A DNA stretch of 64,000 bases. Source: Nematostella vectensis (taxonomy: Eukaryota > Cnidaria > Anthozoa > Actiniaria > Edwardsiidae). The notes under the pieces were generated by a model. It was given only the letters and a program-made list of their open reading frames with translations. It had not been told where the DNA came from and made no database searches. Both the position numbers and the translations under genes were made by a program. This document shows, one piece after another, positions 32,625-46,611 of this stretch; position 1 is the first letter of the stretch; every line of letters begins with the position of its first letter. The stretch is taken from positions 1 through 64,000 of the forward strand of contig NC_064037.1 in NCBI RefSeq assembly GCF_932526225.1, read 5' to 3'.

Positions 32625-34622
32625 TGAACTTTAATGTTCTATTTGAAGGGGCGCATTTTGTACAGGGAAGCATACATAGAATGCTTAACTGGTGGAGAGG
32701 GGAGAGGTAACAGTTTATTGAGCATAATGTCAACAATAGCAGGGGGAAGGGAGGGGCACTCTCTTCATACAATATTGCAGTTGTTACCTATTATTAAATA
32801 AGTTTGTAAGATATATTTGTTTATTAAGCAAGGTCTATTTTTGAGACAAGCAAACTCAAGTAAGAGATGTTGAAATAACAGGTGAGTGTTAAACAAAACA
32901 ATTATCTGATTAGAAAACTAATGTAGATTCCTTTGCACCAAAATAAGAACAAACTTCATTTTGTTTGTTATTTATGAGGAACGAGATGAGCTCTACAAGG
33001 CCAAGAAGAAATATTTATTGCTCATCTAAATTATACAAGTAAATAATAATATTAAAAAAGAATTACTGTAAGTAATTAGAGTGGTTTTTATTAACCCGTG
33101 AAACAAAGTGTGATAGTTAAACGGTAATAGTTAGTAAAACACAAAAAAGAACAATAGAATCAGATCACCACAAAGTGTAATACGCTAAAGCGTAGTGCAC
33201 GGGTTAATGAAGGTTTTGACATTTCAACCTTACATCCACATGAAAGTAATGCCTAATATCGAGTGCCCTACAGTAAGTGTTTTGCAGTCAAGTTGTTTTC
33301 TGTTAGTAGGTAAAAAATGATTCTAAATAATAGTAATCATAGCTATGGTCACCACTTACACATATAGAACTTGTAATGAAAAGAAAGAAAAAATATATAT
33401 ATGCAGTCAAACAACAGAATTGCATGATAACCTTGAATATATTGAATAAAGGACTGCAAAAAAACATCTTTTGTACTAGTTGCTTGAATTGACCCTTGGC
33501 TATTTTTAGCTGAATTCCCCTCCCCCTCTAAAAAAGAAAATAATAATAATAATAGAACAAAACTAAAAAGAAAACAAACACAACAGAGACCCCCAACAAC
33601 AATTTTGATTTTTTTAACTTTCCTTTAAAAGGGGAGTGTCATGGTTAAGAGATTTGCAATAGCTCTAGAGCCCTGACACAATGAACTTCAGTGAAATTCT
33701 AATACTGACTTATGAGCTTTTGGTACATGTGGGAGACTTTAAACAAAACAAAATAAATGACCACAAACTGTCAATTAACATAGTTTTCAATATAATATTG
33801 CATATTATTTAATAAGGTATTCACAGCTTTTAAAAAGTTCAACTGTTTGTTGACACTTAAAAGCCTACAATAATCACTGACTCCAGACATGCGCAGTACT
33901 ATGTTGCTGCCCCTTTAAAGTAAAATACAGCTTTACTTAGTCAGCGTAGACAAAATTGCGGATTTTGTCAATATTCTAATATGAAGATGTCAATATTCTC
34001 CCCCCCTTACGTCTTTATTTCTATTTATTTTATGCTTTTCACATAATACCAAAACAGCGTCTTTTTTCTTCGCTAATTTGATGTCATGTACACAATAAAA
34101 GAGATGCGCCCGTGCGCATGGCGAGTCCCCAAGGGACCCAAGACGCCCAAATAGACCTCTATTTTTTGTCATCCACAATCTCGGCGAGCTGTGCGTGGCG
34201 TAACCGTATTACAGGCCTGGGATCCTGGTTATTGTCCTTCCCATTAATGAGCGAGTTGGGATAACCTTGCAAGAGTGTTGTACAGCATATTCGCTCGGAA
34301 ATATCGGTGCTTGGGGCCTTCGGGTTCTTTACAGCCTTCCGTAAAAGCCTTGTGCTGCCATACCGATTGGGTAATCCGTATGTATGGTTTCCGTTTTGTT
34401 CTTCAGACCGGGTTCGATCCCAGGCCAATGGTCTTTTTTTTTAGTTTGTTTTTTTTTCTTTGTGCTGGACCCCTTAATCCTGATAGGTTTTGCGCAAAAA
34501 TAATAAAAAAAGTGAGTTTGCAAAATAAGCTTGCTAGATTTATTGATTATATGTATTCAATTTGTTCCTAGGAAGTTAACAAAAAACACAAAGCAAAGAG
34601 TTTGAGGAAGTAAACAAGTCTG
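32625..34622 (+). repeat. 2-kb unit 12
   Basis: Has TATTTTTGAGAC, TTAAACAAAAC, CGTAGTGCACGG, AAAAATGATTC and AACAAAATAAATGACC, shared with unit 14 and mostly with unit 20. tRNA-like module 34364-34431. The spacer change GGACCCCTTAATCC (one C fewer) also recurs in units 14 and 20. Confidence 0.95.
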
Positions 34623-36621
34623 TGAACTTTAATGTTCTATTTGAAGGGGCGCATTTTGTACAGGGAAGCATACATAGAATGCTTAACTGGTGGAGAGGGG
34701 AGAGGTAACAGTTTATTGAGCATAATGTCAACAATAGCAGGGGGAAGGGAGGGGCACTCTCTTCATACAATATTGCAGTTGTTACCTATTATTAAATAAG
34801 TTTGTAAGATATATTTGTTTATTAAGCAAGGTCTATTTCTGAGACAAGCAAACTCAAGTAAGAGCTGTTAAAATAACAGGTGAGTGTTAAAAAAAACAAT
34901 TATCTGATTAGAAAACTAATGTAGATTCCTTTGCACCAAATAAGAACAAACTTCATTTTGTTTGTTATTTATGAGGAACGAGATGAGCTCTACAAGGCCA
35001 AGAAGAAATATGTATTGCTCATCTAAATTATACAAGTAAATAATTATATTAAAAAAGAATTACTATAAGTAATTAGAGTGGTTTTCATTAACCCGTGAAA
35101 CAAAGTGTGATAGTTAAACGGTAATAGTTAGTAAAACACAAAAAAGAACAATAGAATCAGTTCACAACAAAGTGTAATACGCTAAAGCGTAGTTTACGGG
35201 TTAATGAAGGTTTTGACATTTCAACCTTACATCCACATGAAAGTAATGCCTAATATCGAGAGCCCTACAGTAAGTGTTTTGCAGTCAAGTTGTTGTCTGT
35301 TAGCAGGTAAAAAATTATTCTAAATAATAGTAATCATAGCTATGGTCACCACTTACACATATAGCACTTGTAATGAAAAGAAAGAAAAAATATATATATG
35401 CAGTCAAACAACAGAATTGCATGATAACCTTGAATATATTGAATAAAGGACTGCAAAAAAACATCTTTTGTACTAGTTGCTTGAATTGACCCTTGGCTAT
35501 TTTTAGCTGAATTCCCCTCCCCCTCTATAAAAGAAAATAATAATAATAATAGAACAAAACTAAAAAGAAAACAAACACAGCAGAGACCCCCAAGAACAAT
35601 GTTGATTTTTTTTACTTTCCTTTAAAGGGGGAGTGTCATGTTTAAGAGATTTGCAATAGCTCTAGAGCCCTGACACAATGAACTTCAGTGAAATTCTAAT
35701 ACTGACTTATGAGCTTTTGTTACATGTGGGAGACTTTAAACAAAACAAAAAAAATGACCACAAACTGTCCATTAACATAGTTTTCAATATAATATTGCAT
35801 ATTATTTAATAAGGTATTGACAGCTTTTAAAAAGTTCAACTGTTTGTAGACACTTAAAAGCCTACAATAAACACTGACTCGAGACATGCGCAGTACTATG
35901 CTGCTGCCCCTTTAAAGTAAAATACAGCTTTACTTAGTCAGCGTAGACAATATTGTGGATTTTGTCAATATTCTAATATGAATATGTCAATATTCTCCCC
36001 CCTTACGTTTTTATTTCTATTTATTTTATGCTTTTCACATGATACCAAAACAGCGTCTTTTTTCTTCGCTAATTTGATGTCATGTACACAATAAAAGAGA
36101 TGCGCCCGTGCGCATGGCGAGTCCCCAAGGGACCCAAGACGCCCAAATAGACCTCTATTTTTTGTCATCCACAATCTCGGCGAGCTGTGCGTGGCGTAAC
36201 CGTATTACAGGCCTGGGATCCTGGTTATTGTCCTCCCCATTAATGCGCGGGTTGGGATAACCTTGCAAGAGTGTTGTACAGCATATTCGCTCGGAAATAT
36301 CGGTGCTTGGGGCCTTCGGGTTCTTTACAGCCTTCCGTAAAAGCCTTGTGCTGCCATACCGATTGGGTAATCCGTATGTATGGTTTCCGTTTTGTTCTTT
36401 AGACCGGGTTCGATCCCAGGCCAATGGGCTTTTTTTTTTAGTTCGTTTTTTTTTCTTTGTGCTGGACCCCCTTAATCCTGATAGGTTTTGCGCAAAAAAA
36501 AAAAAAAAAAGTGAGTTTGCAAAATAAGCTTGCTAGATTTATTGATTATATGTATTCAATTTGTTCCTAGGAAGTTAACAAAAAACACAAAGCAAAGAGT
36601 TTGAGGAAGTAAACAAGTATG
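34623..36621 (+). repeat. 2-kb unit 13
   Basis: Left half like units 11 and 18 (GTTGTTGTCTG, CTCTATAAAAG). The end carries an uninterrupted A-run of 18 at about 36493-36510, where other units have AAAAATAATAAAAAA. The same run ends unit 19. tRNA-like module 36360-36427. Confidence 0.95.
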
Positions 36622-38619
36622 TGAACTTTAATGTTCTATTTGAAGGGGCGCATTTTGTACAGGGAAGCATACATAGAATGCTTAACTGGTGGAGAGGGGA
36701 GAGGTAACAGTTTATTGAGCATAATGTCAACAATAGCAGGGGGAAGGGAGGGGCACTCTCTTCATACAATATTGCAGTTGTTACCTATTATTAAATAAGT
36801 TTGTAAGATATATTTGTTTATTAAGCAAGGTCTATTTTTGAGACAAGCAAACTCAAGTAAGAGATGTTGAAATAACAGGTGAGTGTTAAACAAAACAATT
36901 ATCTGATTAGAAAACTAATGTAGATTCCTTTGCACCAAAATAAGAACAAACTTCATTTTGTTTGTTATTTATGAGGAACGAGATGAGCTCTACAAGGCCA
37001 AAAAGAAATATTTATTGCTCATCTAAATTATACAAGTAAATAATAATATTAAAAAAGAATTACTGTAAGTAATTAGAGTGGTTTTTATTAACCCGTGAAA
37101 CAAAGTGTGATAGTTAAACGGTAATAGTTAGTAAAACACAAAAAAGAACAATAGAATCAGATCACCACAAAGTGTAATACGCTAAAGCGTAGTGCACGGG
37201 TTAATGAAGGTTTTGACATTTCAACCTTACATCCACATGAAAGTAATGCCTAATATCGAGTGCCCTACAGTAAGTGTTTTGCAGTCAAGTTGTTTTCTGT
37301 TAGTAGGTAAAAAATGATTCTAAATAATAGTAATCATAGCTATGGTCACCACTTACACATATAGAACTTGTAATGAAAAGAAAGAAAAAATATATATATG
37401 CAGTCAAACAACAGAATTGCATGATAACCTTGAATATATTGAATAAAGGACTGCAAAAAAAAATCTTTTGTACTAGTTGCTTGAATTGACCCTTGGCTAT
37501 TTTTAGCTGAATTCCCCTCCCCCTCTAAAAAAGAAAATAATAATAATAATAGAACAAAACTAAAAAGAAAACAAACACAACAGAGACCCCCAACAACAAT
37601 TTTGATTTTTTTAACTTTCCTTTAAAAGGGGAGTGTCATGGTTAAGAGATTTGCAATAGCTCTAGAGCCCTGACACAATGAACTTCAGTGAAATTCTAAT
37701 ACTGACTTATGAGCTTTTGGTACATGTGGGAGACTTTAAACAAAACAAAATAAATGACCACAAACTGTCAATTAACATAGTTTTCAATATAATATTGCAT
37801 ATTATTTAATAAGGTATTCACAGCTTTTAAAAAGTTCAACTGTTTGTTGACACTTAAAAGCCTACAATAATCACTGACTCCAGACATGCGCAGTACTATG
37901 TTGCTGCCCCTTTAAAGTAAAATACAGCTTTACTTAGTCAGCGTAGACAAAATTGCGGATTTTGTCAATATTCTAATATGAAGATGTCAATATTCTCCCC
38001 CCCTTACGTCTTTATTTCTATTTATTTTATGCTTTTCACATAATACCAAAACAGCGTCTTTTTTCTTCGCTAATTTGATGTCATGTACACAATAAAAGAG
38101 ATGCGCCCGTGCGCATGGCGAGTCCCCAAGGGACCCAAGACGCCCAAATAGACCTCTATTTTTTGTCATCCACAATCTCGGCGAGCTGTGCGTGGCGTAA
38201 CCGTATTACAGGCCTGGGATCCTGGTTATTGTCCTTCCCATTAATGAGCGAGTTGGGATAACCTTGCAAGAGTGTTGTACAGCATATTCGCTCGGAAATA
38301 TCGGTGCTTGGGGCCTTCGGGTTCTTTACAGCCTTCCGTAAAAGCCTTGTGCTGCCATACCGATTGGGTAATCCGTATGTATGGTTTCCGTTTTGTTCTT
38401 CAGACCGGGTTCGATCCCAGGCCAATGGTCTTTTTTTTTAGTTTGTTTTTTTTTCTTTGTGCTGGACCCCTTAATCCTGATAGGTTTTGCGCAAAAATAA
38501 TAAAAAAAGTGAGTTTGCAAAATAAGCTTGCTAGATTTATTGATTATATGTATTCAATTTGTTCCTAGGAAGTTAACAAAAAACACAAAGCAAAGAGTTT
38601 GAGGAAGTAAACAAGTCTG
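36622..38619 (+). repeat. 2-kb unit 14
   Basis: Nearly a copy of unit 12, sharing TATTTTTGAGAC, CGTAGTGCACGG, AAATAAATGACC, CATTAATGAGCGAG and CACATAATACC. It also shares GGCCAAAAAG with unit 20. tRNA-like module 38361-38428. Confidence 0.95.
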
Positions 38620-40613
38620 TGAACTTTAATGTTCTATTTGAAGGGGCGCATTTTGTACAGGGAAGCATACATAGAATGCTTAACTGGTGGAGAGGGGAGA
38701 GGTAACAGTTTATTGAGCATAATGTCAACAATAGCAGGGGGAAGGGAGGGGCACTCTCTTCATACAATATTGCAGTTGTTACCTATTATTAAATAAGTTT
38801 GTAAGATATATTTGTTTATTAAGCAAGGTATATTTCTGAGACAAGCAAACTCAAGTAAGGCTGTTGAAATAACAGGTGAGTGTTAAAAAAAACAATTATC
38901 TGATTAGAAAACTAATGTAGATTCCTTTGCACCAAATAAGAACAAACTTCATTTTGTTTGTTATTTATGAGGAACGAGATGAGCTCTACAAGGCCAAGAA
39001 GAAATATGTATTGCTCATCTAAATTATACAAGTAAATAATAATATTAAAAAAGAATTACTGTAAGTAATTAGAGTGGTTTTCATTAACCCGTGAAACAAA
39101 GTGCGATAGTTAAACGGTAATAGTTAGTAAAACACAAAAACGAACAAAAGAATCAGATCACAACAAAGTGTAATACGCTAAAGCGTAGTTCACGGGTTAA
39201 TGAAGGTTTTAACATTTCAACCTTACATCCACATGAAAGTAATGCCTAATATCGAGTGCCCTACAGTAAGTGTTTTGCAGTCAAGTTGTTTTCTGTTAGT
39301 AGGTAAAAAATTATTCTAAATAATAGTAATCATAGCTATGGTCACCACTTACACATATAGCACTTGTAATGAAAAGAAAGAAAAAAAATATATATGCAGT
39401 CAAACAACAGAATTGCATGATAACCTTAAATATATTGAATAAAGGACTACAAAAAAACATCTTTTGTACTAGTTGCTTGAATTGACCCTTGGCTATTTTT
39501 AGCTGAATTCCCCTCCCCCTCTAAAAAAGAAAATAATAATAATAATAGCACAAAACTAAAAAGAAAACAAACACAGCAGAGACCCCCACCAACAATTTTG
39601 ATTTTTTTTACTTTCCTTTAAAGGGGGAGTGTCATGTTTAAGAGATTTGCAATAGCTCTAGAGCCCTGACACAATGAACTTCAGTGAAATTCTAATACTG
39701 ACTTATGAGCTTTTGGTACATGTGGGAGACTTTAAACAAAACAAAAAAAATGACCACAAACTGTCCATTAACATAGTTTTCAATATAATATTGCATATTA
39801 TTTAATAAGGTATTAACAGCTTTTAAAAAGTTCAACTGTTTGTAGACACTTAAAAGCCTACAATAAACACTGACTCGAGACATGCGCAGTACTATGCTGC
39901 TGCCCCTTTAAAGTAAAATACAGCTTTACTTAGTCAGCGTAGAAAATATTGCGGATTTTGTCAATATTCTAATATGAATATGTCAATATTCTCCCCCCTT
40001 ACGTCTTTATTTCTATTTATTTTATGCTTTTCACATGATACCAAAACAGCGTCTTTTTTCTTCGCTAATTTGATGTCATGTACACAATAAAAGAGATGCG
40101 CCCGTGCGCATGGCGAGTCCCCAAGGGACCCAAGACGCCCAAATAGACCTCTATTTTTTGTCATCCACAATCTCGGCGAGCTGTGCGTGGCGTAACCGTA
40201 TTACAGGCCTGGGATCCTGGTTATTGTCCTCCCCATTAATGCGCGGGTTGGGATAACCTTGCAAGAGTGTTGTACAGCATATTCGCTCGGAAATATCGGT
40301 GCTTGGGGCCTTCGGGTTCTTTACAGCCTACCGTAAAAGCCTTGTGCTGCCATACCGATTGGGTAATCCGTATGTATGGTTTCCGTTTTGTTCTTCAGAC
40401 CGTGTTCGATCCCAGGCCAATGGGCTTTTTTTTAGTTCCCTTTTTTTTCTTTGTGCTGGACCCCCTTAATCCTGATAGGTTTTGCGCAAAAATAAAAAAA
40501 AAGTGAGTTTGCAAAGTAAGCTTGCTAGATTTGTTGATTATATGTATTCAATTTGTTCCTAGGAAGTTAACAAAAAACACAAAGCAAAGAGTTTGAGGAA
40601 GTAAACAAGTCTA
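38620..40613 (+). repeat. 2-kb unit 15
   Basis: Shortest full unit (1,994 bp). It has AAGTGCGATAG, AAAACGAACAAAAG, TTTTAACATTTC and AGCACAAAACT, the signature later seen in units 22, 24 and 26. tRNA-like module 40356-40423 with the B-box change TGTTCGATCCC. Confidence 0.95.
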
Positions 40614-42615
40614 TGAACTTTAATGTTCTATTTGAAGGGGCGCATTTTGTACAGGGAAGCATACATAGAATGCTTAACTGGTGGAGAGGGGAGAGGTAAC
40701 AGTTTATTGAGCATAATGTCAACAATAGCAGGGGGAAGAGAGGGGCACTCTCTATATACAATATTGCAGTTGTTACCTATAATTAAATAAGTTTGTAACA
40801 TGTCTTTGTTTTTTAAGCAAGGTCTATTTCTGAGACAAGCAAACTCAAGTAAGGCTGTTAAAATAACAGGTGAGTGTTAAAAGAAAAAAAATTATCTGAT
40901 TAGAAAACTACTGTAGATTCGTTTGCACCAAAATAAGAACAAACTTCATTTTGTTTGTTATTTATGAGGAACGAGATAAGCTCTACAAAGCCATAAAGAA
41001 ATATGTATTGCTCATCTAAATTATACAAGTAAATAATAATATTAAAAAAGAACTACTGTAAGTAATTAGAGTGGTTTTCATTAACCTGTGAAACAAAGTG
41101 TGATAGTTAAACGGTAATAGTTAGTAAAACACAAAAAAGTACAATAGAATCAGATCACCACAAAGTGTAATACGCTAAAGCGTAGTTCAAGGGTTAATGA
41201 AGGTTTTGACATTTCAACCTTACATCCACATGAAAGTAATGCCTAAAATCGAGAGCCCTACAGTAAGTGTTTTGCAGTCAAGTTGTTTTCTGTTAGTAGG
41301 TAAAAAATTATTCTAAATAATAGTAATCATAGCTATGGTCACCACTTACACATATAGCACTTGTAATGAAAAGAAAGAAAAAAATATATATATGCAGTCA
41401 AACAACAGAATTGCATGATAACCTTGAATATATTGAATAAAGGACTGCAAAAAACATCTTTTGTACTAGTTGCTTGAATTGACCCTTGGCTATTTTTAGC
41501 TGAATTCCCCTCCCCCTCTAAAAAAGAAAATAATAATAATAATAGAACAAAACTAAAAAGAAAACAAACACAGCAGAGACCCCCACGAACAATGTTGATT
41601 TTTTTTTACTTTCCTTTAAAGGGGGAGTGTCATGTTTAAGAGATTTGCAATAGCTCTAGAGCCCTGACACAATGAACTTCAGTGAAATTCTAATACTGAC
41701 TTATGAGCTTTTGGTACATGTGGGAGACTTTAAACAAAACAAAAAAAATGACCACAAACTGTCCATTAACATAGTTTTCAATATAATATTGCATATTATT
41801 TAATAAGGTATTGACAGCTTCTAAAAAGTTCAACTGTTTGTAGACACTTAAAAGCCTACAATAAACACTGACTCGAGACATGCGCAGTACTATGCTGCTG
41901 CCCCTTTAAAGTAAAATACAGCTTTACTTAGTCAGCGTAGACAATATTGCGGATTTTGTCAATATTCTTATATGAATATGTCAATATTCTCCCCCCTTAC
42001 GTCTTTATTTCTATTTATTTTATGCTTTTCACATGATACCAAAACAGCGTCTTTTTTCTTCGCTAATTTCATGTCATGTACACAATAAAAGAGATGCGCC
42101 CGTGCGCATGGCGAGTCCCCAAGGGACCCAAGACGCCCAAATAGACCTCTATTTTTTGTCATCCACAATCTCGGCGAGCTGTGCGTGGCGTAACCGTATT
42201 ACAGGCCTGGGATCCTGGTTATTGTCCTCCCCATTAATGCGCGGGTTGGGATAACCTTGCAAGAGTGTTGTACAGCATATTCGCTCGGAAATATCGGTGC
42301 TTGGGGCCTTCGGGTTCTTTACAGCCTTCCGTAAAAGCCTTGTGCTGCCATACCGATTGGGTAATCCGTATGTATGGTTTCCGTTTTGTTCTTCAGACCG
42401 GGTTCAATCCCAGGCCAATGGGCTTTTTTATTTAGTTCGTTTTTTTTTCTTTGTGCTGGACCCCCTTAATCCTGATAGGTTTTGCGCAAAAATAATAAAA
42501 AAAAGTGAGTTTGCAAAATAAGCTTGCTAGATTTATTGATTATATGTATTCAATTTGTTCCTAGGAAGTTAACAAAAAACACAAAGCAAAGAGTTTGAGG
42601 AAGTAAACAAGTCTG
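40614..42615 (+). repeat. 2-kb unit 16
   Basis: Has GTAAGGCTGTTAAAAT, GATTCGTTTGC, AACCTGTGAAAC and AAAAGTACAATAG, the signature of units 23, 25 and 27. Its end matches that of unit 9 (TTCTTATATGAA, GGTTCAATCCC). tRNA-like module 42354-42421. Private change TTTCATGTCATG. Confidence 0.95.
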
Positions 42616-44613
42616 TGAACTTTAATGTTCTATTTGAAGGGGCGCATTTTGTACAGGGAAGCATACATAGAATGCTTAACTAGTGGAGAGGGGAGAGGTA
42701 ACAGTTTATTGAGCATAATGTCAACAATAGCAGGGGGAAGGGAGGGGCACTCTCTTCATACAATATTGCAGTTGTTACCTATTATTAAATAAGTTTGTAA
42801 GATATATTTGTTTATTAAGCAAGGTCTATTTCTGAGACAAGCAAACTCAAGTAAGAGCTGTTGAAATAACAGGTGAGTGTTAAAAAAAACAATTATCTGA
42901 TTAGAAAACTAATGTAGATTCCTTTGCACCAAATAAGAACAAACTTCATTTTGTTTGTTATTTATGAGGAACGAGATGAGCTCTACAAGGCCAAGAAGAA
43001 ATATGTATTGCTCATCTAAATTATACAAGTAAATAATTATATTAAAAAAGAATTACTGTAAGTAATTAGAGTGGTTTTCATTAACCCGTGAAACAAAGTG
43101 TGATAGTTAAACGGTAATAGTTAGTAAAACACAAAAAAGAACAATAGAATCAGATCACAACAAAGTGTAATACGCTAAAGCTTAGTTTACGGGTTAATGA
43201 AGGTTTTGACATTTCAACCTTACATCCACATGAAAGTAATGCCTAATATCGAGAGCCCTACAGTAAGTGTTTTGCAGTCAAGTTGTTTTCTGTTAGCAGG
43301 TAAAAAATTATTCTAAATAATAGTAATCATAGCTATGGTCACCACTTACACATATAGCACTTGTAATGAAAAGAAAGAAAAAATATATATGCAGTCAAAC
43401 AACAGAATTGCATGATAACCTTGAATATATTGAATAAAGGACTGCAAAAAACATCTTTTGTACTAGTTGCTTGAATTGACCCTTGGCTATTTTTAGCTGA
43501 ATTCCCCTCCCCCTCTAAAAAAGAAAATAATAATAATAATAGAACAAAACTAAAAAGAAAACAAACACAGCAGAGACCCCCAAGAACAATGTTGATTTTT
43601 TTTTTACTTTCCTTTAAAGGGGGAGTGTCATGTTTAAGAGATTTGCAATAGCTCTAGAGCCCTGACACAATGAACTTCAGTGAAATTCTAATACTGACTT
43701 ATGAGCTTTTGTTACATGTGGGAGACTTTAAACAAAACAAAAAAAATGACCACAAACTGTCCATTAACATAGTTTTCAATATAATATTGCATATTATTTA
43801 ATAAGGTATTGACAGCTTTTAAAAAGTTCAACTGTTTGTTGACACTTAAAAGCCTACAATAATCACTGACTCCAGACATGCGCAGTACTATGTTGCTGCC
43901 CCTTTAAAGTAAAATACAGCTTTACTTAGTCAGCGTAGACAAAATTGCGGATTTTGTCAATATTCTAATATGAATATGTCAATATTCTCCCCCCTTACGT
44001 CTTTATTTCTATTTATTTTATGCTTTTTACATGATACCAAAACAGCGTCTTTTTTCTTCGCTAATTTGATGTCATGTACACAATAAAAGAGATGCGCCCG
44101 TGCGCATGGCGAGTCCCCAAGGGACCCAAGACGCCCAAAAAGACCTCTATTTTTTGTCATCCACAATCTCGGCGAGCTGTGCGTGGCGTAACCGTATTAC
44201 AGGCCTGGGATCCTGGTTATTGTCCTCCCCATTAATGCGCGGGTTGGGATAACCTTGCAAGAGTGTTGTACAGCATATTCGCTCGGAAATATCGGTGCTT
44301 GGGGCCTTCGGGTTCTTTACAGCCTTCCGTAAAAGCCTTGTGCTGCCATACCGATTGGGTAATCCGTATGTATGGTTTCCGTTTTGTTCTTCAGACCGGG
44401 TTCGATCCCAGGCCAATGGACTTTTTTATTTAGTTCGTTTTTTTTTTTTTGTGCTGGACCCCCTTAATCCTGATAGGTTTTGCGCAAAAATAATAAAAAA
44501 AAGTGAGTTTGCAAAATAAGCTTGCTAGATTTATTGATTATATGTATTCAATTTGTTCCTAGGAAGTTAACAAAAAACACAAAGCAAAGAGTTTGAGGAA
44601 GTAAACAAGTCTG
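42616..44613 (+). repeat. 2-kb unit 17
   Basis: Counterpart of unit 10, seven units away: same GCTAAAGCTTAGTTTACGG and AACTAGTGGAG. tRNA-like module 44352-44419, followed by CCAATGGAC. Confidence 0.95.
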
Positions 44614-46611
44614 TGAACTTTAATGTTCTATTTGAAGGGGCGCATTTTGTACAGGGAAGCATACATAGAATGCTTAACTAGTGGAGAGGGGAGAGGTAAC
44701 AGTTTATTGAGCATAATGTCAACAATAGCAGGGGGAAGGGAGGGGCACTCTCTTCATACAATATTGCAGTTGTTACCTATTATTAAATAAGTTTGTAAGA
44801 TATATTTGTTTATTAAGCAAGGTCTATTTCTGAGACAAGCAAACTCAAGTAAGAGCTGTTGAAATAACAGGTGAGTGTTAAAAAAAACAATTATCTGATT
44901 AGAAAACTAATGTAGATTCCTTTGCACCAAATAAGAACAAACTTCATTTTGTTTGTTATTTATGAGGAACGAGATGAGCTCTACAAGGCCAAGAAGAAAT
45001 ATGTATTGCTCATCTAAATTATACAAGTAAATAATTATATTAAAAAAGAATTACTGTAAGTAATTAGAGTGGTTTTCATTAACCCGTGAAACAAAGTGTG
45101 ATAGTTAAACGGTAATAGTTAGTAAAACACAAAAAAGAACAATAGAATCAGATCACAACAAAGTGTAATACGCTAAAGCGTAGTTTACGGGTTAATGAAG
45201 GTTTTGACATTTCAACCTTACATCCACATGAAAGTAATGCCTAATATCGAGAGCCCTACAGTAAGTGTTTTGCAGTCAAGTTGTTGTCTGTTAGCAGGTA
45301 AAAAATTATTCTAAATAATAGTAATCATAGCTATGGTCACCACTTACACATATAGCACTTGTAATGAAAAGAAAGAAAAAATATATATGCAGTCAAACAA
45401 CAGAATTGCATGATAACCTTGAATATATTGAATAAAGGACAGCAAAAAAACATCTTTTGTACTAGTTGCTTGAATTGACCCTTGGCTATTTTTAGCTGAA
45501 TTCCCCTCCCCCTCTATAAAAGAAAATAATAATAATAATAGAACAAAACTAAAAAGAAAACAAACACAGCAGAGACCCCCAAGAACAATGTTGATTTTTT
45601 TTTACTTTCCTTTAAAGGGGGAGTGTCATGTTTAAGAGATTTGCAATAGCTCTAGAGCCCTGACACAATGAACTTCCGTGAAATTCTAATACTGACTTAT
45701 GAGCTTTTGTTACATGTGGGAGACTTTAAACAAAACAAAAAAAATGACCACAAACTGTCCATTAACATAGTTTTCAATATAATATTGCATATTATTTAAT
45801 AAGGTATTGACAGCTTTTAAAAAGTTCAACTGTTTGTAGACACTTAAAAGCCTACAATAAACACTGACTCGAGACATGCGCAGTACTATGCTGCTGCCCC
45901 TTTAAAGTAAAATACAGCTTTACTTAGTCAGCGTAGACAATATTGCGGATTTTGTCAATATTCTAATATGAATATGTCAATATTCTCCCCCCTTACGTTT
46001 TTATTTCTATTTATTTTATGCTTTTCACATGATACCAAAACAGCGTCTTTTTTCTTCGCTAATTTGATGTCATGTACACAATAAAAGAGATGCGCCCGTG
46101 CACATGGCGAGTCCCCAAGGGACCCAAGACGCCCAAATAGACCTCTATTTTTTGTCATCCACAATCTCGGCGAGCTGTGCGTGGCGTAACCGTATTACAG
46201 GCCTGGGATCCTGGTTATTGTCCTCCCCATTAATGCGCGGGTTGGGATAACCTTGCAAGAGTGTTGTACAGCATATTCGCTCGGAAATATCGGTGCTTGG
46301 GGCCTTCGGGTTCTTTACAGCCTTCCGTAAAAGCCTTGTGCTGCCATACCGATTGGGTAATCCGTATGTATGGTTTCCGTTTTGTTCTTTAGACCGGGTT
46401 CGATCCCAGGCCAATGGGCTTTTTTTTTTAGTTCGTTTTTTTTTCTTTGTGCTGGACCCCCTTAATCCTGATAGGTTTTGCGCAAAAATAATAAAAAAAA
46501 GTGAGTTTGCAAAATAAGCTTGCTAGATTTATTGATTATATGTATTCAATTTGTTCCTAGGAAGTTAACAAAAAACACAAAGCAAAGAGTTTGAGGAAGT
46601 AAACAAGTATG
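44614..46611 (+). repeat. 2-kb unit 18
   Basis: Counterpart of unit 11: GTTGTTGTCTG, GCAGG and CTCTATAAAAG. It has GTGCACATGG in place of GTGCGCATGG, which alters the ATGCGC/GCGCAT hairpin. Unit 19 shares this change. tRNA-like module 46350-46417. Confidence 0.95.
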